DNA from: Helicovermis profundi
GTDB lineage: Bacteria > Bacillota > Clostridia > Peptostreptococcales > Acidaminobacteraceae
Assembly (NCBI RefSeq): GCF_033097505.1
Contig: NZ_AP028654.1
Coordinates: 822,001-886,000, forward strand
DNA: 64,000 bases
Direction of reading: 5' to 3'
Shown here: piece by piece, positions 35,924-45,400 of the stretch
Layout of the letters: each line of letters begins with the position of its first letter
Numbering within the stretch: position 1 is the stretch's first letter
Position numbers and translations under genes: made by a program
Notes under the pieces: model-generated
Databases searched by the model: none
What the model saw: the letters and a program-made list of their open reading frames with translations, nothing else
What the model was told of the DNA's origin: nothing

Positions 35924-37327
35924 ATGACTGATAAAATTAACTTAGAAAAGAAAGTAAAAGAATATGAAAATTATATTGAGATGCTCAATAGTATTCTTGA
36001 TACTACTAACGAGTGGTTTGTAGCTGTAGATGTAGATGCAAGAATTACTATGATGAGTAAAGGTTATAAAGAGTTTTTAAAAGTTACTAATGTTATTGGA
36101 AAACCGGTTTCAGAAGTTATTGAAAATACAAGACTTGATAAAGTTGTTAAAACAGGTATAAAAGAAGTTGGACAAATTCAAGAAATAAAAGATAATAGAG
36201 TTGTTGCCATGCGGATTCCCATAAAGAAAGACGATAAAATAATTGGGGCAATTGGAAAAGTTATGTTTAAAGATATTGAAGATTTTTATGCTCTAAGCAA
36301 AAAACTATCAAATCTTGAAAAAGAAGTAGATTACTATAAAAAAATTCTAAATCCCAATAAGCAAGCTAACTATTCAATAGATGATATTATTGGAGAAAGC
36401 GAGATTATTGATAGTAGTAAAAATGTGGCAATTAAAGCTGCAAAAACAGATTCAACTGTTCTTATAACAGGTGAAAGTGGAACTGGAAAAGAGCTTTTTG
36501 CTCATGCAATTCACAATGCAAGTAAAAGGAAACTATCGCCATTTGTAAAAATAAATTGCGCAGCTATACCATCAGAACTACTTGAATCTGAACTTTTTGG
36601 ATATATAAAAGGCTCTTTTAGTGGAGCAAATAGCGATGGTAAAATTGGTAAATTTCAAAGTGCTAATGGGGGAACAATTCTTTTAGATGAAATTGGAGAT
36701 ATGCCATTTTCTCTTCAATCAAAACTACTTCGTGTGCTTCAAGATAAAGAAATAGAAAAAATAGGAAGTAATGATACTGAAAAAATAGATGTGAGAGTTA
36801 TTGCTTCTACAAATAAAAATTTAGAGGATATGGTCAAAAACGGAAAGTTTAGAGAAGACCTTTATTATAGATTAAATGTTATTAGACTTGAACTTCCTTC
36901 GCTTCGTTATAGAAAAGAGGATATAGAGAGTTTAGCAAATTATCTTAGGAAGAAGATTGCAGAAAGATTAGGAATTTACGTTGAAGGAATTTCAAAAGAA
37001 GCAATTAAAATTTTAGAAAGCTATTCTTGGCCAGGTAATATTAGAGAGCTTGAAAATATAATTGAAAGATCTATAAATATGTTAGATTCAGATTTAATAA
37101 TATTGCCACATCATTTTCCATCTCGTCTTTATGATTCGACTTCAAGTAGTGTATTTAAAATAGAAGATTCTATGACTTTAGATAGTAAAATTAAAATTAT
37201 TGAAGAAAAAATGATTAAAGAAGCATTAGCAAATAATAATGGAAATAAATCTGATGCTGCTAAAGTCCTAGGAATTAGTAGACCAAGTTTATATAAGAAA
37301 ATGAAAATGTATGGATTATCTGTTTAA
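35924..37327 (+). CDS. sigma-54 interaction domain regulator with PAS sensor
   Basis: A 467-residue bacterial enhancer-binding protein. PAS sensor (about 18-125; NEWFVAVDVDARITMMSKGY), short coiled coil, AAA+ domain (about 155-390) with Walker A GESGTGKE (about 183-190) and Walker B GGTILLDEIGDM. The sigma-54 contact loop reads GSFSGA (about 230) instead of the usual GAFTGA, a conservative variant. The C-terminal Fis-type HTH is GNKSDAAKVLGISRPSLYKKM (about 442-462). It is the immediate neighbour of the only sigma-54 promoter seen here, so the acyl-CoA dehydrogenase/etf operon is its probable target. Similar PAS regulators control amino-acid and short-chain acid catabolism in Clostridia. Confidence 0.92.
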   Translation: MTDKINLEKKVKEYENYIEMLNSILDTTNEWFVAVDVDARITMMSKGYKEFLKVTNVIGKPVSEVIENTRLDKVVKTGIKEVGQIQEIKDNRVVAMRIPIKKDDKIIGAIGKVMFKDIEDFYALSKKLSNLEKEVDYYKKILNPNKQANYSIDDIIGESEIIDSSKNVAIKAAKTDSTVLITGESGTGKELFAHAIHNASKRKLSPFVKINCAAIPSELLESELFGYIKGSFSGANSDGKIGKFQSANGGTILLDEIGDMPFSLQSKLLRVLQDKEIEKIGSNDTEKIDVRVIASTNKNLEDMVKNGKFREDLYYRLNVIRLELPSLRYRKEDIESLANYLRKKIAERLGIYVEGISKEAIKILESYSWPGNIRELENIIERSINMLDSDLIILPHHFPSRLYDSTSSSVFKIEDSMTLDSKIKIIEEKMIKEALANNNGNKSDAAKVLGISRPSLYKKMKMYGLSV

Positions 37328-37451
37328 TATCTTTTTTATATGATTATATTAAATATAAAGCAAAGAAGAAGGAAAATCATTGTTTTGAATGTTTATAAAT
37401 TGGTAAATATATTAAAAGACTAGTTTATATATTAGTTTGGAAGGTGATCGG

Positions 37452-38909
37452 ATGAAATTAAAAAATAAATTACTTTTTCTTTTATTATCATTTGCTCTTT
37501 TAAGTGCGTTTATAATTATATTTTTTGTACATGCAATTATTATGAAAGATTATTATAAAATTGAAAATAAGCATTTTGAAAGTCAATATTTAATAGCAGA
37601 TAAAGCTATAAATCAAGAATTTAATAAATATAATGAATTGATTGCTGATTGGGCGTATTGGGATGATACATATAATTTTGTTAAAGATAGAAGTGATGAA
37701 TATATTAAGTCTAATATAACTAATTCAACCTTTGAAAATTTGAACCTTGATTATTTAGCTATTTTTAATAATAATGATAATATTGTAGTTGATTTTTACT
37801 TTGATAAATCTAATAATAAGTTAGTAGATATACCTAAAGAGATTTTAAATCAATTTAAGAAGGTAGGTTTTGGTAATAGTTTGATATTTTTGAGAGGTAA
37901 AACTATAGCTGTAACAAAATCAAGGATATTAAACAGCGAAGAAGAGGGAAATTCAAATGGAAGTTTTATATTTGCAAATATATTTGATGACGATGAAAAA
38001 ATAAAAATAGAAAATAGTCTTAATATGAAACTTAAAGTAAAAGAAAATACTGCTGATACTATATCTGAAAAAATTAAAAGATATAAGCATTACTCGGTTT
38101 TATCAATTGAAAAAAAATATTTTAATAATTCAAATGAACTGCTATTTAATTTTACCTTATCAAATTCAATTTCAAGTCTTGGAGCGAGAAATGTTTTGAG
38201 AATTTCGCTTTTAATAAGTAGTTTATTTATGTTGTTATTTTTACTAGTTTATTATGGTTTGCAAAAAAATATTGTAAATAGAATAAATGAGTTAAGTCAA
38301 AAAGTAACTAAAGTTGCTTATGACAATAATTTATCTCTTAGATTAGATGTTATAGGTGAAGATGAAATAGAAAAACTTAAACATGATATTAATTTTATGC
38401 TAGAAAATATTGAAAATCTTAATAAAAAATTAAACGAATATGCAACACTAGATACTATGACCGGTATAAAAAATAGGCGAGAAGGTTTTAGGATACTTAA
38501 AAAGCTACGAAAAGATTCATTAAAAGAAAATAAATTATTTTGTGTTTTGTTTATTGATATAGATAATTTAAAAGTTGTAAACGATAAATTAGGACATAAA
38601 ATGGGCGATAAAATGATTGTAGATTTAGTCAATATGATTAAAAATAATATTAGTGAAAATGATTTTGTATTTAGACTTGGTGGAGATGAGTTTTTATTAG
38701 TACTATCAGAACTTGATATAAAAAAAGCTACTAAGATAATGCAAAATATTTATAGGGATATTGATGAGTATAATAATATTAATCATGAGTTTGTATTAGA
38801 TATTAGCTATGGTTTAGAAGAAGTTGATTATAGTATTTCATTAGAAGAACTAATTGAAAATGCAGATAAAAAAATGTACATTAATAAACAAAGTAAAAAG
38901 TTATATTAA
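37452..38909 (+). CDS. diguanylate cyclase with CHASE4 sensor
   Basis: A 485-residue membrane enzyme that makes c-di-GMP. TM1 (about 7-29); an extracellular CHASE4 domain marked by IADWAYWDDTYNFV (about 62-75); TM2 (about 245-268); HAMP (about 269-320); and a GGDEF domain with the intact active motif RLGGDEFLLVL (GGDEF about 410). The RxxD inhibitory site normally just before GGDEF is missing, so product feedback is not expected. The start is ATG 37452, preceded by GGAAGGTGAT; a TTG in frame at 37437 overlaps that site. It begins a run of c-di-GMP genes with the HD-GYP protein at 39515. Confidence 0.92.
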   Translation: MKLKNKLLFLLLSFALLSAFIIIFFVHAIIMKDYYKIENKHFESQYLIADKAINQEFNKYNELIADWAYWDDTYNFVKDRSDEYIKSNITNSTFENLNLDYLAIFNNNDNIVVDFYFDKSNNKLVDIPKEILNQFKKVGFGNSLIFLRGKTIAVTKSRILNSEEEGNSNGSFIFANIFDDDEKIKIENSLNMKLKVKENTADTISEKIKRYKHYSVLSIEKKYFNNSNELLFNFTLSNSISSLGARNVLRISLLISSLFMLLFLLVYYGLQKNIVNRINELSQKVTKVAYDNNLSLRLDVIGEDEIEKLKHDINFMLENIENLNKKLNEYATLDTMTGIKNRREGFRILKKLRKDSLKENKLFCVLFIDIDNLKVVNDKLGHKMGDKMIVDLVNMIKNNISENDFVFRLGGDEFLLVLSELDIKKATKIMQNIYRDIDEYNNINHEFVLDISYGLEEVDYSISLEELIENADKKMYINKQSKKLY

Positions 38910-38998
38910 CTACTTAAAATAAATTGACATAAGTTTGTTAAAATATTAAAATAGTAAAGTAGGTTGTTAATAAAATACTTATGTTATAGGGGGACGAA

Positions 38999-39424
38999 AT
39001 GAAAAGAATAATAGGGCTAACATTTTTAATTTTATCATTGGTTTTAGTAATGGGATTACCTGCTTTTGCAGATAGTAATGATTCTCTCATTCAAAGTGTA
39101 ATTGATGATGTGAATAAGGCAAATGTTAAAATAAGTGAAAAAATAGACCATGCTAAAAACGATGCTAATAAAGAAATTGAGAAATATAATAATAAAATTC
39201 AAAAAGATGAGCTTTCAAGTGATGAAATTTCAAAATTAAATGAAAAATTAAATTCTAAAATTGATAAAATAATTGATAAATTAATTAAAGATACTGATGA
39301 GATTTCAGCAAAGACTATAAAAAAAGCAGCTCGAAAAGGTGTTCAGGTAAATTGTGAGTTAATAAAAGTTGAGATTGGTGGTAGAGAAGTATTGGTTGAT
39401 CCTTTGATAGTTGTTGCATTTTAA
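38999..39424 (+). CDS. small secreted coiled-coil protein
   Basis: A 141-residue exported protein of unknown function. A clear signal peptide, MKRIIGLTFLILSLVLVMG then LPAFA-DS (cleavage about residue 24), leads to a charged helical middle rich in Lys, Asp and Asn (about 30-105), likely a coiled coil. It ends in a short strand-like C-terminus (LIKVEIGGREVLVDPLIVVAF). I recognise no family. It lies between a diguanylate cyclase and an HD-GYP phosphodiesterase gene and ends in its own terminator, so a surface or biofilm role is possible but unproven. Confidence 0.6.
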   Translation: MKRIIGLTFLILSLVLVMGLPAFADSNDSLIQSVIDDVNKANVKISEKIDHAKNDANKEIEKYNNKIQKDELSSDEISKLNEKLNSKIDKIIDKLIKDTDEISAKTIKKAARKGVQVNCELIKVEIGGREVLVDPLIVVAF

Positions 39425-39434
39425 AGTTTAACGG

Positions 39435-39464
39435 AAAAAGAATATGTAAATATTCTTTTTTTTT
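39435..39464 (+). terminator. terminator of the secreted-protein gene
   Basis: AAAAAGAATAT pairs with ATATTCTTTTT across a 4-nt loop, with a long T run, 11 bp after the stop. Confidence 0.85.
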
Positions 39465-39514
39465 GTGTTAAAATATATGTAATAATAGTTTTCATACTAA
39501 ATATGGGGGAAAAT

Positions 39515-40438
39515 ATGATAGAAGGATTAAACATATATAAGAAAGATGAATATATTGATAATTTTGTTCAAGATGCCGCAGAATTACGCCTATTGGGTAA
39601 AGGTGACGGAACTGAAATTATGCTACAAAAAATTAAGAAGAATGAAACTTTTTTTATTAATCCTTGTGATAGTTCAGATACTATGGAATTTTTTTATATA
39701 TTAAATGGAGAAATAGATAGTTTTGATAATAAATATACAAAACTAGTTAATGGAGATTACTTTTTTACACATGATTTGAAATCCATTGTTCAGTTTAAAA
39801 CACTTACTGAAGTAACTTTACTATATATATCAACTAAACCTTTATTTCATTTTTTAAGTACAATAATAAAAGAATTAACTAAATTAGCTAGAGAAGTAGA
39901 AAAAAAAGATATGTATACTCATAGTCATATAAAAAGAGTTGAGGAGTATGCGATTAAAATTGCCAATAAGTTAAATTTACCTGAAGAAAGCATAGAAAAC
40001 ATTGCATTTGCTTCTTTATTTCACGATATAGGGAAAATTGATACGCCGGATGAAATACTTAAAAAACCATCAGCTCTGACGAAAGAGGAGTATGATATTA
40101 TAAAAAAACACCCTATAAGGGGTGCTGAAATTGTTGAAAAAACATATTATAAAAAAGTTTGTAAAATTATTAGTCAGCATCACGAAAAACTTGATGGCAG
40201 TGGCTATCCATTTGCTTTAAAAGGTGAAGAAATAATGATTGAAGCAAGAATTATAGCGGTAGCTGATGCTTTTGATGCTATGATTACGGATAGACCATAT
40301 AGAAAAGGACTTTCATATAAAGAGGCTATAAGTGAATTAAAAAAATATAGTGGTATTCATTTTGATGCAAATATAGTAATTGTATTTATTAATATACTTT
40401 TAAATGAAAAAATTATTACTGAGTCAGATACTATGTAA
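39515..40438 (+). CDS. HD-GYP phosphodiesterase with cupin-like N-terminus
   Basis: A 307-residue protein. The N-terminal 110 residues look like a cupin/cyclic-nucleotide-type small barrel (MEFFYILNGEIDSF, LVNGDYFFTHDL). The C-terminal HD-GYP domain has LFHDIGKIDTPDEIL (HD about 170-171), KKHPIRGAEI, and SQHHEKLDGSGYP (about 219-231), the full signature for c-di-GMP hydrolysis. It would oppose the diguanylate cyclase two genes upstream. Start ATG 39515 follows GGGGGA; ATG 39503 overlaps that site. A terminator follows directly. Confidence 0.9.
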   Translation: MIEGLNIYKKDEYIDNFVQDAAELRLLGKGDGTEIMLQKIKKNETFFINPCDSSDTMEFFYILNGEIDSFDNKYTKLVNGDYFFTHDLKSIVQFKTLTEVTLLYISTKPLFHFLSTIIKELTKLAREVEKKDMYTHSHIKRVEEYAIKIANKLNLPEESIENIAFASLFHDIGKIDTPDEILKKPSALTKEEYDIIKKHPIRGAEIVEKTYYKKVCKIISQHHEKLDGSGYPFALKGEEIMIEARIIAVADAFDAMITDRPYRKGLSYKEAISELKKYSGIHFDANIVIVFINILLNEKIITESDTM

Positions 40439-40443
40439 CTATT

Positions 40444-40486
40444 AAAAAGCCGTAAAATAATTAATTAATTATTTTATGGCTTTTTC
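40444..40486 (+). terminator. HD-GYP gene terminator
   Basis: AAAAAGCC pairs with GGCTTTTT at the base, extended by TAAAATAATTAA/TTAATTATTTTA, starting 5 bp after the stop. Confidence 0.85.
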
Positions 40487-40551
40487 TATATTTTAGGATT
40501 AAATTGTATTATAATGTAATAGTAAAACTGAAAAAATAAAAAAGGAGAGTT

Positions 40552-40635
40552 ATGCTTTATATAAAGTATACACAATTATATGAATATTTTAGTAACTGGT
40601 GGTACAGGGTATATAGGTTCACATACAGTAGTTGA
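40552..40635 (+). CDS. possible 27-residue upstream ORF overlapping galE start
   Basis: ATG 40552 has the best ribosome site in the region (AAAGGAGAG, 40541-40549) and encodes MLYIKYTQLYEYFSNWW plus ten more residues. It stops at 40633-40635, 55 bases inside galE in another frame. galE itself (ATG 40580) has no clear ribosome site. The short ORF could recruit ribosomes that re-initiate at galE, or mark a small shift that disconnected galE from its ribosome site. Confidence 0.4.
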   Translation: MLYIKYTQLYEYFSNWWYRVYRFTYSS

Positions 40636-41572
40636 ACTTTTAAATAAAGGACACTCTGTAGTAATTGTAGATAATCTTTCTAATAGTAAAATAGAAACAT
40701 TAGATAAAATCAAAGAAATAACTGAAAAAAAAGTTAAATTTTATAAAATAGATGTAACTGAAGAAGAAAAGCTAGAAGAAGTTTTTACTGATAATAAATT
40801 TGAAGGAATTATTCATTTTGCAGGATTTAAAGCAGTTGGAGAATCGGTTAAGAAACCTCTTATGTATTATTATAATAATTTAGTTTCTACAATGATTTTG
40901 GTAAAATTAGCTGAAAAGTATAGTGTAAATAAGTTTGTTTTTAGTTCATCAGCTACAGTTTACGGTGATAATGAAGTTCCCTTTGTTGAAACAATGAAAC
41001 TTCTTGAAACAACAAATCCTTACGGGGAAACAAAAGCTATGAGCGAAAGAATTTTAAAAGATATTGCAAAAGAAGATTTAAATTTTTCTGCTATACTTCT
41101 TAGATATTTTAATCCTGTTGGAGCTCATAAAAGTGGTTTGATAGGGGAATTACCTAGTGGTATTCCTAACAACCTTATGCCTTATATAAGTCAAGTTGCA
41201 TCAGGAAAATTAGAAAAACTTAGAGTATTTGGTAATGACTATGATACTATAGATGGAACTGGAGTACGAGACTATATACACGTTGTAGATCTTGCAAAAG
41301 GGCATGTAGCAGCAATTGAAAAATCTAAAAGTGGTACAAGTATTTACAATTTAGGTAGTGGAAGAGGAACTTCTGTTTTAGAGCTTATAAAAGCCTTTGA
41401 AAATGCAAACAACTTAAAAATTCCCTATGAAATTGTCGAAAGAAGAAGTGGGGACATTGCTAAGTGCTATGCTGATGCAAGTAAAGCAAAAAAAGAACTT
41501 GATTGGGAAACTGAGTTAGGAATTTATGATATGTGTAAAGATACATGGAAATTTGAGAAAAATAATAAATAA
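40580..41572 (+). CDS. galE: UDP-glucose 4-epimerase
   Basis: A 330-residue extended short-chain dehydrogenase that interconverts UDP-glucose and UDP-galactose. It has the NAD-binding ILVTGGTGYIGSHTV (about 3-17), IIHFAGFKAVGESV, the catalytic Ser/Thr in FSSSATVYGD (about 123), Tyr-x-x-x-Lys in NPYGETKAMSE (about 147-157), and RYFNPVGAH. The family start MNILVTGG fits ATG 40580; an in-frame stop at 40562 rules out an earlier start. No good ribosome site precedes it. It is a single gene between two terminators, feeding surface-sugar or galactose metabolism. Confidence 0.95.
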   Translation: MNILVTGGTGYIGSHTVVELLNKGHSVVIVDNLSNSKIETLDKIKEITEKKVKFYKIDVTEEEKLEEVFTDNKFEGIIHFAGFKAVGESVKKPLMYYYNNLVSTMILVKLAEKYSVNKFVFSSSATVYGDNEVPFVETMKLLETTNPYGETKAMSERILKDIAKEDLNFSAILLRYFNPVGAHKSGLIGELPSGIPNNLMPYISQVASGKLEKLRVFGNDYDTIDGTGVRDYIHVVDLAKGHVAAIEKSKSGTSIYNLGSGRGTSVLELIKAFENANNLKIPYEIVERRSGDIAKCYADASKAKKELDWETELGIYDMCKDTWKFEKNNK

Positions 41573-41604
41573 AAAAATACCTCTTTTAAAGAGGTATTTT
41601 TTTA
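41572..41604. terminator. bidirectional terminator, galE / selenoprotein gene
   Basis: AAAATACCTCTTT pairs with AAAGAGGTATTTT, with an A run on one side and a T run on the other. It ends galE on the plus strand and the convergent HesB-like gene on the minus strand (stop 41615). Confidence 0.9.
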
Positions 41605-41614
41605 TAAGTAAATC

Positions 41615-41926
41615 TTAGTTACAGCTTGAACAAGATCCGCAGTCAGATTCTTCTTGATTAGATGGTCCAACGAAATATCCGTTGTTCATATACTCAACTC
41701 TCATCTCACCAAATTGCTCATATAAATCTTTTTCCATTACAAAGCTAATTCCATGTTCAGTGTTAATAGCATCGTTATCTTTTTGCTCATCCAGAGCAAG
41801 ACCAAATGATGGTCCACTTCAGCCCATGCCTGCCATAAATAATCTTATGTTTTGTGGTTTACCTTCTTGCGCTTCTATAACACCTTTAATAGCGTCGATA
41901 GTTGCACTAGTAGTTAAAATTTTCAT
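41615..41926 (-). CDS. HesB-like selenoprotein (in-frame TGA read as Sec36)
   Basis: A 103-residue protein if TGA at 41821-41819 is read as selenocysteine. The frame runs MKILTTSATIDAIKGVIEA..., then LFMAGMG-[TGA]-SGPSFGLALDEQ, and ends EESDCGSCSSCN. In the HesB/IscA family the position after GxG is the conserved Cys that binds iron or an Fe-S cluster, exactly where TGA stands; HesB-like selenoproteins are a known clostridial group. Nineteen bases after the TGA is a hairpin, TTGCTC-TGGAT-GAGCAA, with G in the second loop position, fitting a bacterial SECIS element. GGAGGG sits seven bases before the ATG and a terminator follows. Two intact halves on either side of one TGA argue against a pseudogene. 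An ordinary gene caller would miss or truncate it. Confidence 0.85.
41783..41799 (-). promoter_or_regulatory. candidate SECIS hairpin
   Basis: On the minus strand TTGCTC pairs with GAGCAA around loop TGGAT, starting 19 nt after the in-frame TGA. Six base pairs, a 5-nt loop and a G among the first two loop bases agree with the bacterial SECIS model read by SelB. A smaller GACCA/TGGTC hairpin lies between it and the TGA. Confidence 0.65.
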
Positions 41927-41952
41927 AAAACCCTCCAGTGTAATTTAGATAG

Positions 41953-41974
41953 GTGTAAGACGTAAATCTTACAC
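41953..41974. promoter_or_regulatory. hairpin ahead of the selenoprotein gene
   Basis: GTGTAAGA pairs with TCTTACAC around CGTAAA. It lies 27-48 bp upstream of the HesB-like start in its untranslated leader. It has a weak T tail only on the plus strand. Confidence 0.4.
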
Positions 41975-42487
41975 ATTGTTTTAATATTATATGTTAATTA
42001 TATAATGTTTAAATAGCAAAGTAAAGCAAAAATGTAATTGTTTCAAAATAATAATAATATTCATTATCATTTACATCTGTACTTCTACTTGTAAAAGATG
42101 ATAGGTACATTACTATATCAAACTTTTCTAATGTAATACATCTACTTTACCTACAAAACACATTTTATATCAACCATAATTTTTTTGCAATACTTTTTTG
42201 AAATTATTTATTGGTTTACATAATTTTTATTTTGTATATGTAGTTTACATGATAAATGTTAATAAAATATGTACAATTTATAAATATAATAATTTATTTG
42301 TGTAAAATAGCGAGCGAATAATAAGTACAACTTATCATTTGTATTAATACTATTAATTTTAGTAATGTGATATTTGGTGTTAAAATAACAGTGAAAGATA
42401 GATTTATATTTTGTCACTCCTAGTCTACTATTTTTAGCGGGTGATTAATAATTATTAACTATTGCCACTATGGAGGAATTAATTAAT
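41975..42487. other. long intergenic region before the purine operon
   Basis: About 510 bp of very AT-rich DNA that must hold the divergent promoters of the selenoprotein gene and the pur operon. On the minus strand TGATAATGAATATTATTATT (about 42071-42050) resembles a Fur box. On the plus strand the 42290-42420 stretch has TATAAT-like boxes. I looked for a purine riboswitch and for PurR boxes and saw neither. The ribosome site of purL (GGAGG, 42472-42476) ends the region. Confidence 0.4.
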
Positions 42488-45400
42488 ATGATTAAAAGAG
42501 TATTAGTTGAAAAAAACAGTGAATTTAATGAAGAACATAGAAAATTGATTAGCATTATTAGTAAAGATTTAAAGATAAATACTGTTAAAGAACTTAGAAT
42601 TATTAATTGCTATGATGTAAGTGGTCTTAGTGATAATGAAATGAAAAAAGCTGAAATATACGTATTTTCAGAAAAAAACGCAGATAAAATCGTAGATAGC
42701 AATATAATAAAAGATTACGATTTTGCTTTTAGAATTAAACCTTTACCTGGGCAATTTGATCAACGTGGCGACTCTGCCAAGCAATGTATTAATCTTATAT
42801 TAGTGGATAAAGAAAAATTAGAAGTCGAGTCATCTAAAGTCATTCTAATTAATGGTGATTTATCAAATGAAGAAATTCTAAGTATTAAAAAATATTTGAT
42901 TAATCCTGTAGAAATGGTTGAAGTTTCAACAAAACTTCCTAAATCAATTGGAATAAAAAGTGAAAATGAATGGTTTGAAAAATACATTGAAAAATTTTCT
43001 TCATTTAATAAAGAAGAACTAATGAATTTTAAAGAAAAATATTCACTAGCAATGACAATTAATGATTTAATTCATATTAAGAATTATTTTAATGAAGAAA
43101 AAAGAAATCCAAGTTTAACTGAAATAAAAGTTTTAGATACTTATTGGTCAGATCATTGTAGACATACAACTTTTATGACAAAAATTAATAATGTTGAATT
43201 TGAAGATTTAAGCAATGAAAATCCAGTTTTAAATAGCTTTAAAAATTATATTGACCTAAGAAAAAAAGTTTACTTAAATAGAGATAAAAATATTTGTCTT
43301 ATGGATTTAGCGACAATTTCTGCTAAATATCATAAATTAACTGGCGAGCTAGATCAGCTTGATATTTCCGAGGAAATAAATGCCTGTAGCGTAAATGCAA
43401 AAGTTCTTATAGATGGAAAAGAAGAAGATTATTTAATTATGTATAAAAATGAAACTCATAACCATCCAACGGAAATCGAACCTTTTGGTGGTGCTTCAAC
43501 TTGTCTTGGAGGTGCCATTCGTGATCCTCTTTCTGGAAGAGCATATGTTTATCAAGGTATGAGAGTTACAGGTTCTGCAGATCCAAGAGAAAGGTATGAA
43601 GATACTCTTGATGGAAAATTACCTCAAAAGAAAATTACTAAAGAAGCGGCTCATGGATTTAGTTCATATGGAAATCAAATTGGTATGGCAACAGGTGAGG
43701 TTAGAGAATATTATGATGATGGTTTTAAAGCAAAACGAATGGAAGTAGGTGCTGTAATAGCAGCGGCTCCTAAGAAAAATGTTGTGAGAGAAGAACCAAG
43801 AAATGGAGATAAAATTCTATTAATTGGCGGTAGAACAGGAAGAGATGGTATTGGCGGGGCAACTGGTTCTTCTAAAAGTCATAGTGAAGATAGTATTAAA
43901 ACTTCAGGTGCAGAAGTTCAAAAAGGGAATCCACCTGAAGAGAGAAAAATTCAGCGTTTATTTAGAAACTTTGAAGCTACGAAATTAATAAAAAGATGTA
44001 ATGATTTTGGAGCTGGTGGTGTCTCTGTTGCGGTTGGCGAACTGGCAGACAGTATTGATATCTATTTAGAGAGAGTTCCTAAAAAATATGATGGTCTAAC
44101 AGGAATGGAAATTGCAATTTCAGAATCTCAAGAGAGAATGGCAGTAGTTGTGGCAAGTGAAAATGTTGATGAATTTATGAAACTTCTAGAAAATGAAAAT
44201 ATAGAAGGTACTGTGATTGCGGAAGTTACTAATTCAAAGAGACTAAGAATGTTTTATAATGACCAAAAGATTCTTGACATTTCTAGAGATTTTTTAGAAA
44301 CAAATGGTGCAAGCAGTGAAACGGATGCAATTATTGAAAAAATAAATTATAGGCAAAATCCACTTATATTTTCGAACTTAAATAAAGACAAAAGCAAGAA
44401 AAAAATAAATGAATTAAGTAAAGCTGAAAACGATGAAAGTATACTCGCTTTTGAAATTAAAAAAAGATTATCAGATATAAATATTGCATCTCAAAAAGGT
44501 TTAATGGATATCTTTGATAGCACAATTGGTGCAGGTACAGTTCTAATGCCATACGGCGGTAAAACATATAATACGAAAACGCAAGGTATGGTTGCTAAAA
44601 TTCCATTATTAAAAGGAAATACTTCTACTGTTACAATAATGACTCATGGATATAATCCTAAAATTGGAAAGTGGAGTACTTATCACGGGGGCTATTATAG
44701 TGTTGTTGAGTCGATTGCAAAAATAGTTGCAATGGGTGGAAAAATTACCGATACAACTATATCTCTTCAAGAATATTTTAGAAAACTTGGAAAAGACAAA
44801 AAAAATTGGGGTCTACCTCTTTCAGGACTTCTTGGCACTATTGAAGCTCAGATAGGACTTGGTATTTCTGCTATTGGCGGAAAAGATTCCATGAGTGGAA
44901 CTTTTAAAGATATTAATGTTCCTTCAACAATTATTTCATTTGCCGTTGCAACATCTGATGTTAGTAAGATTATTAGTCCAGAATTAAAATCAAAAGAAAG
45001 CGTGATATATAAGTTTAATGTAAATAGTAATGAAAAAGGTTTAAAAGATATTACTAAATTAAAATCTATGTATCAAACTATAGAAAAATTAAGTGAAAAA
45101 AGATTAGTTAAATCTGCATACTCAGTTTCTATGGGTGGTACGATTGTTTCACTAATGATGATGTCACTGGGCAATAAAATTGGATTTGAAATCAATAAGA
45201 ATATTTCTTTAGATGAACTACTCAATGAAGATATTGGTTCAATTCTTGTTGAAGTTAATAAAGATATTAATATATTTGATGAAATTAATAAAGAAGAATA
45301 TAGAGAAATTGATGAAGTAAATAATTTCGAAGTTTTAGAAATTGCTAAAACAAATGAATATGAAAGTTTAACATATAAAAACATGAAGATTAGTATAGAT

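Noticed and set aside
41682-41948. Plus-strand 88-codon open frame opposite the HesB-like gene
   Set aside because: It is the antisense shadow of the selenoprotein gene, with no ribosome site and no recognisable product.
41975-42487. Purine riboswitch in front of the pur operon
   Set aside because: No ATATGG/TCTAC/TATGAG-type core could be found, unlike the clear one before guaB.
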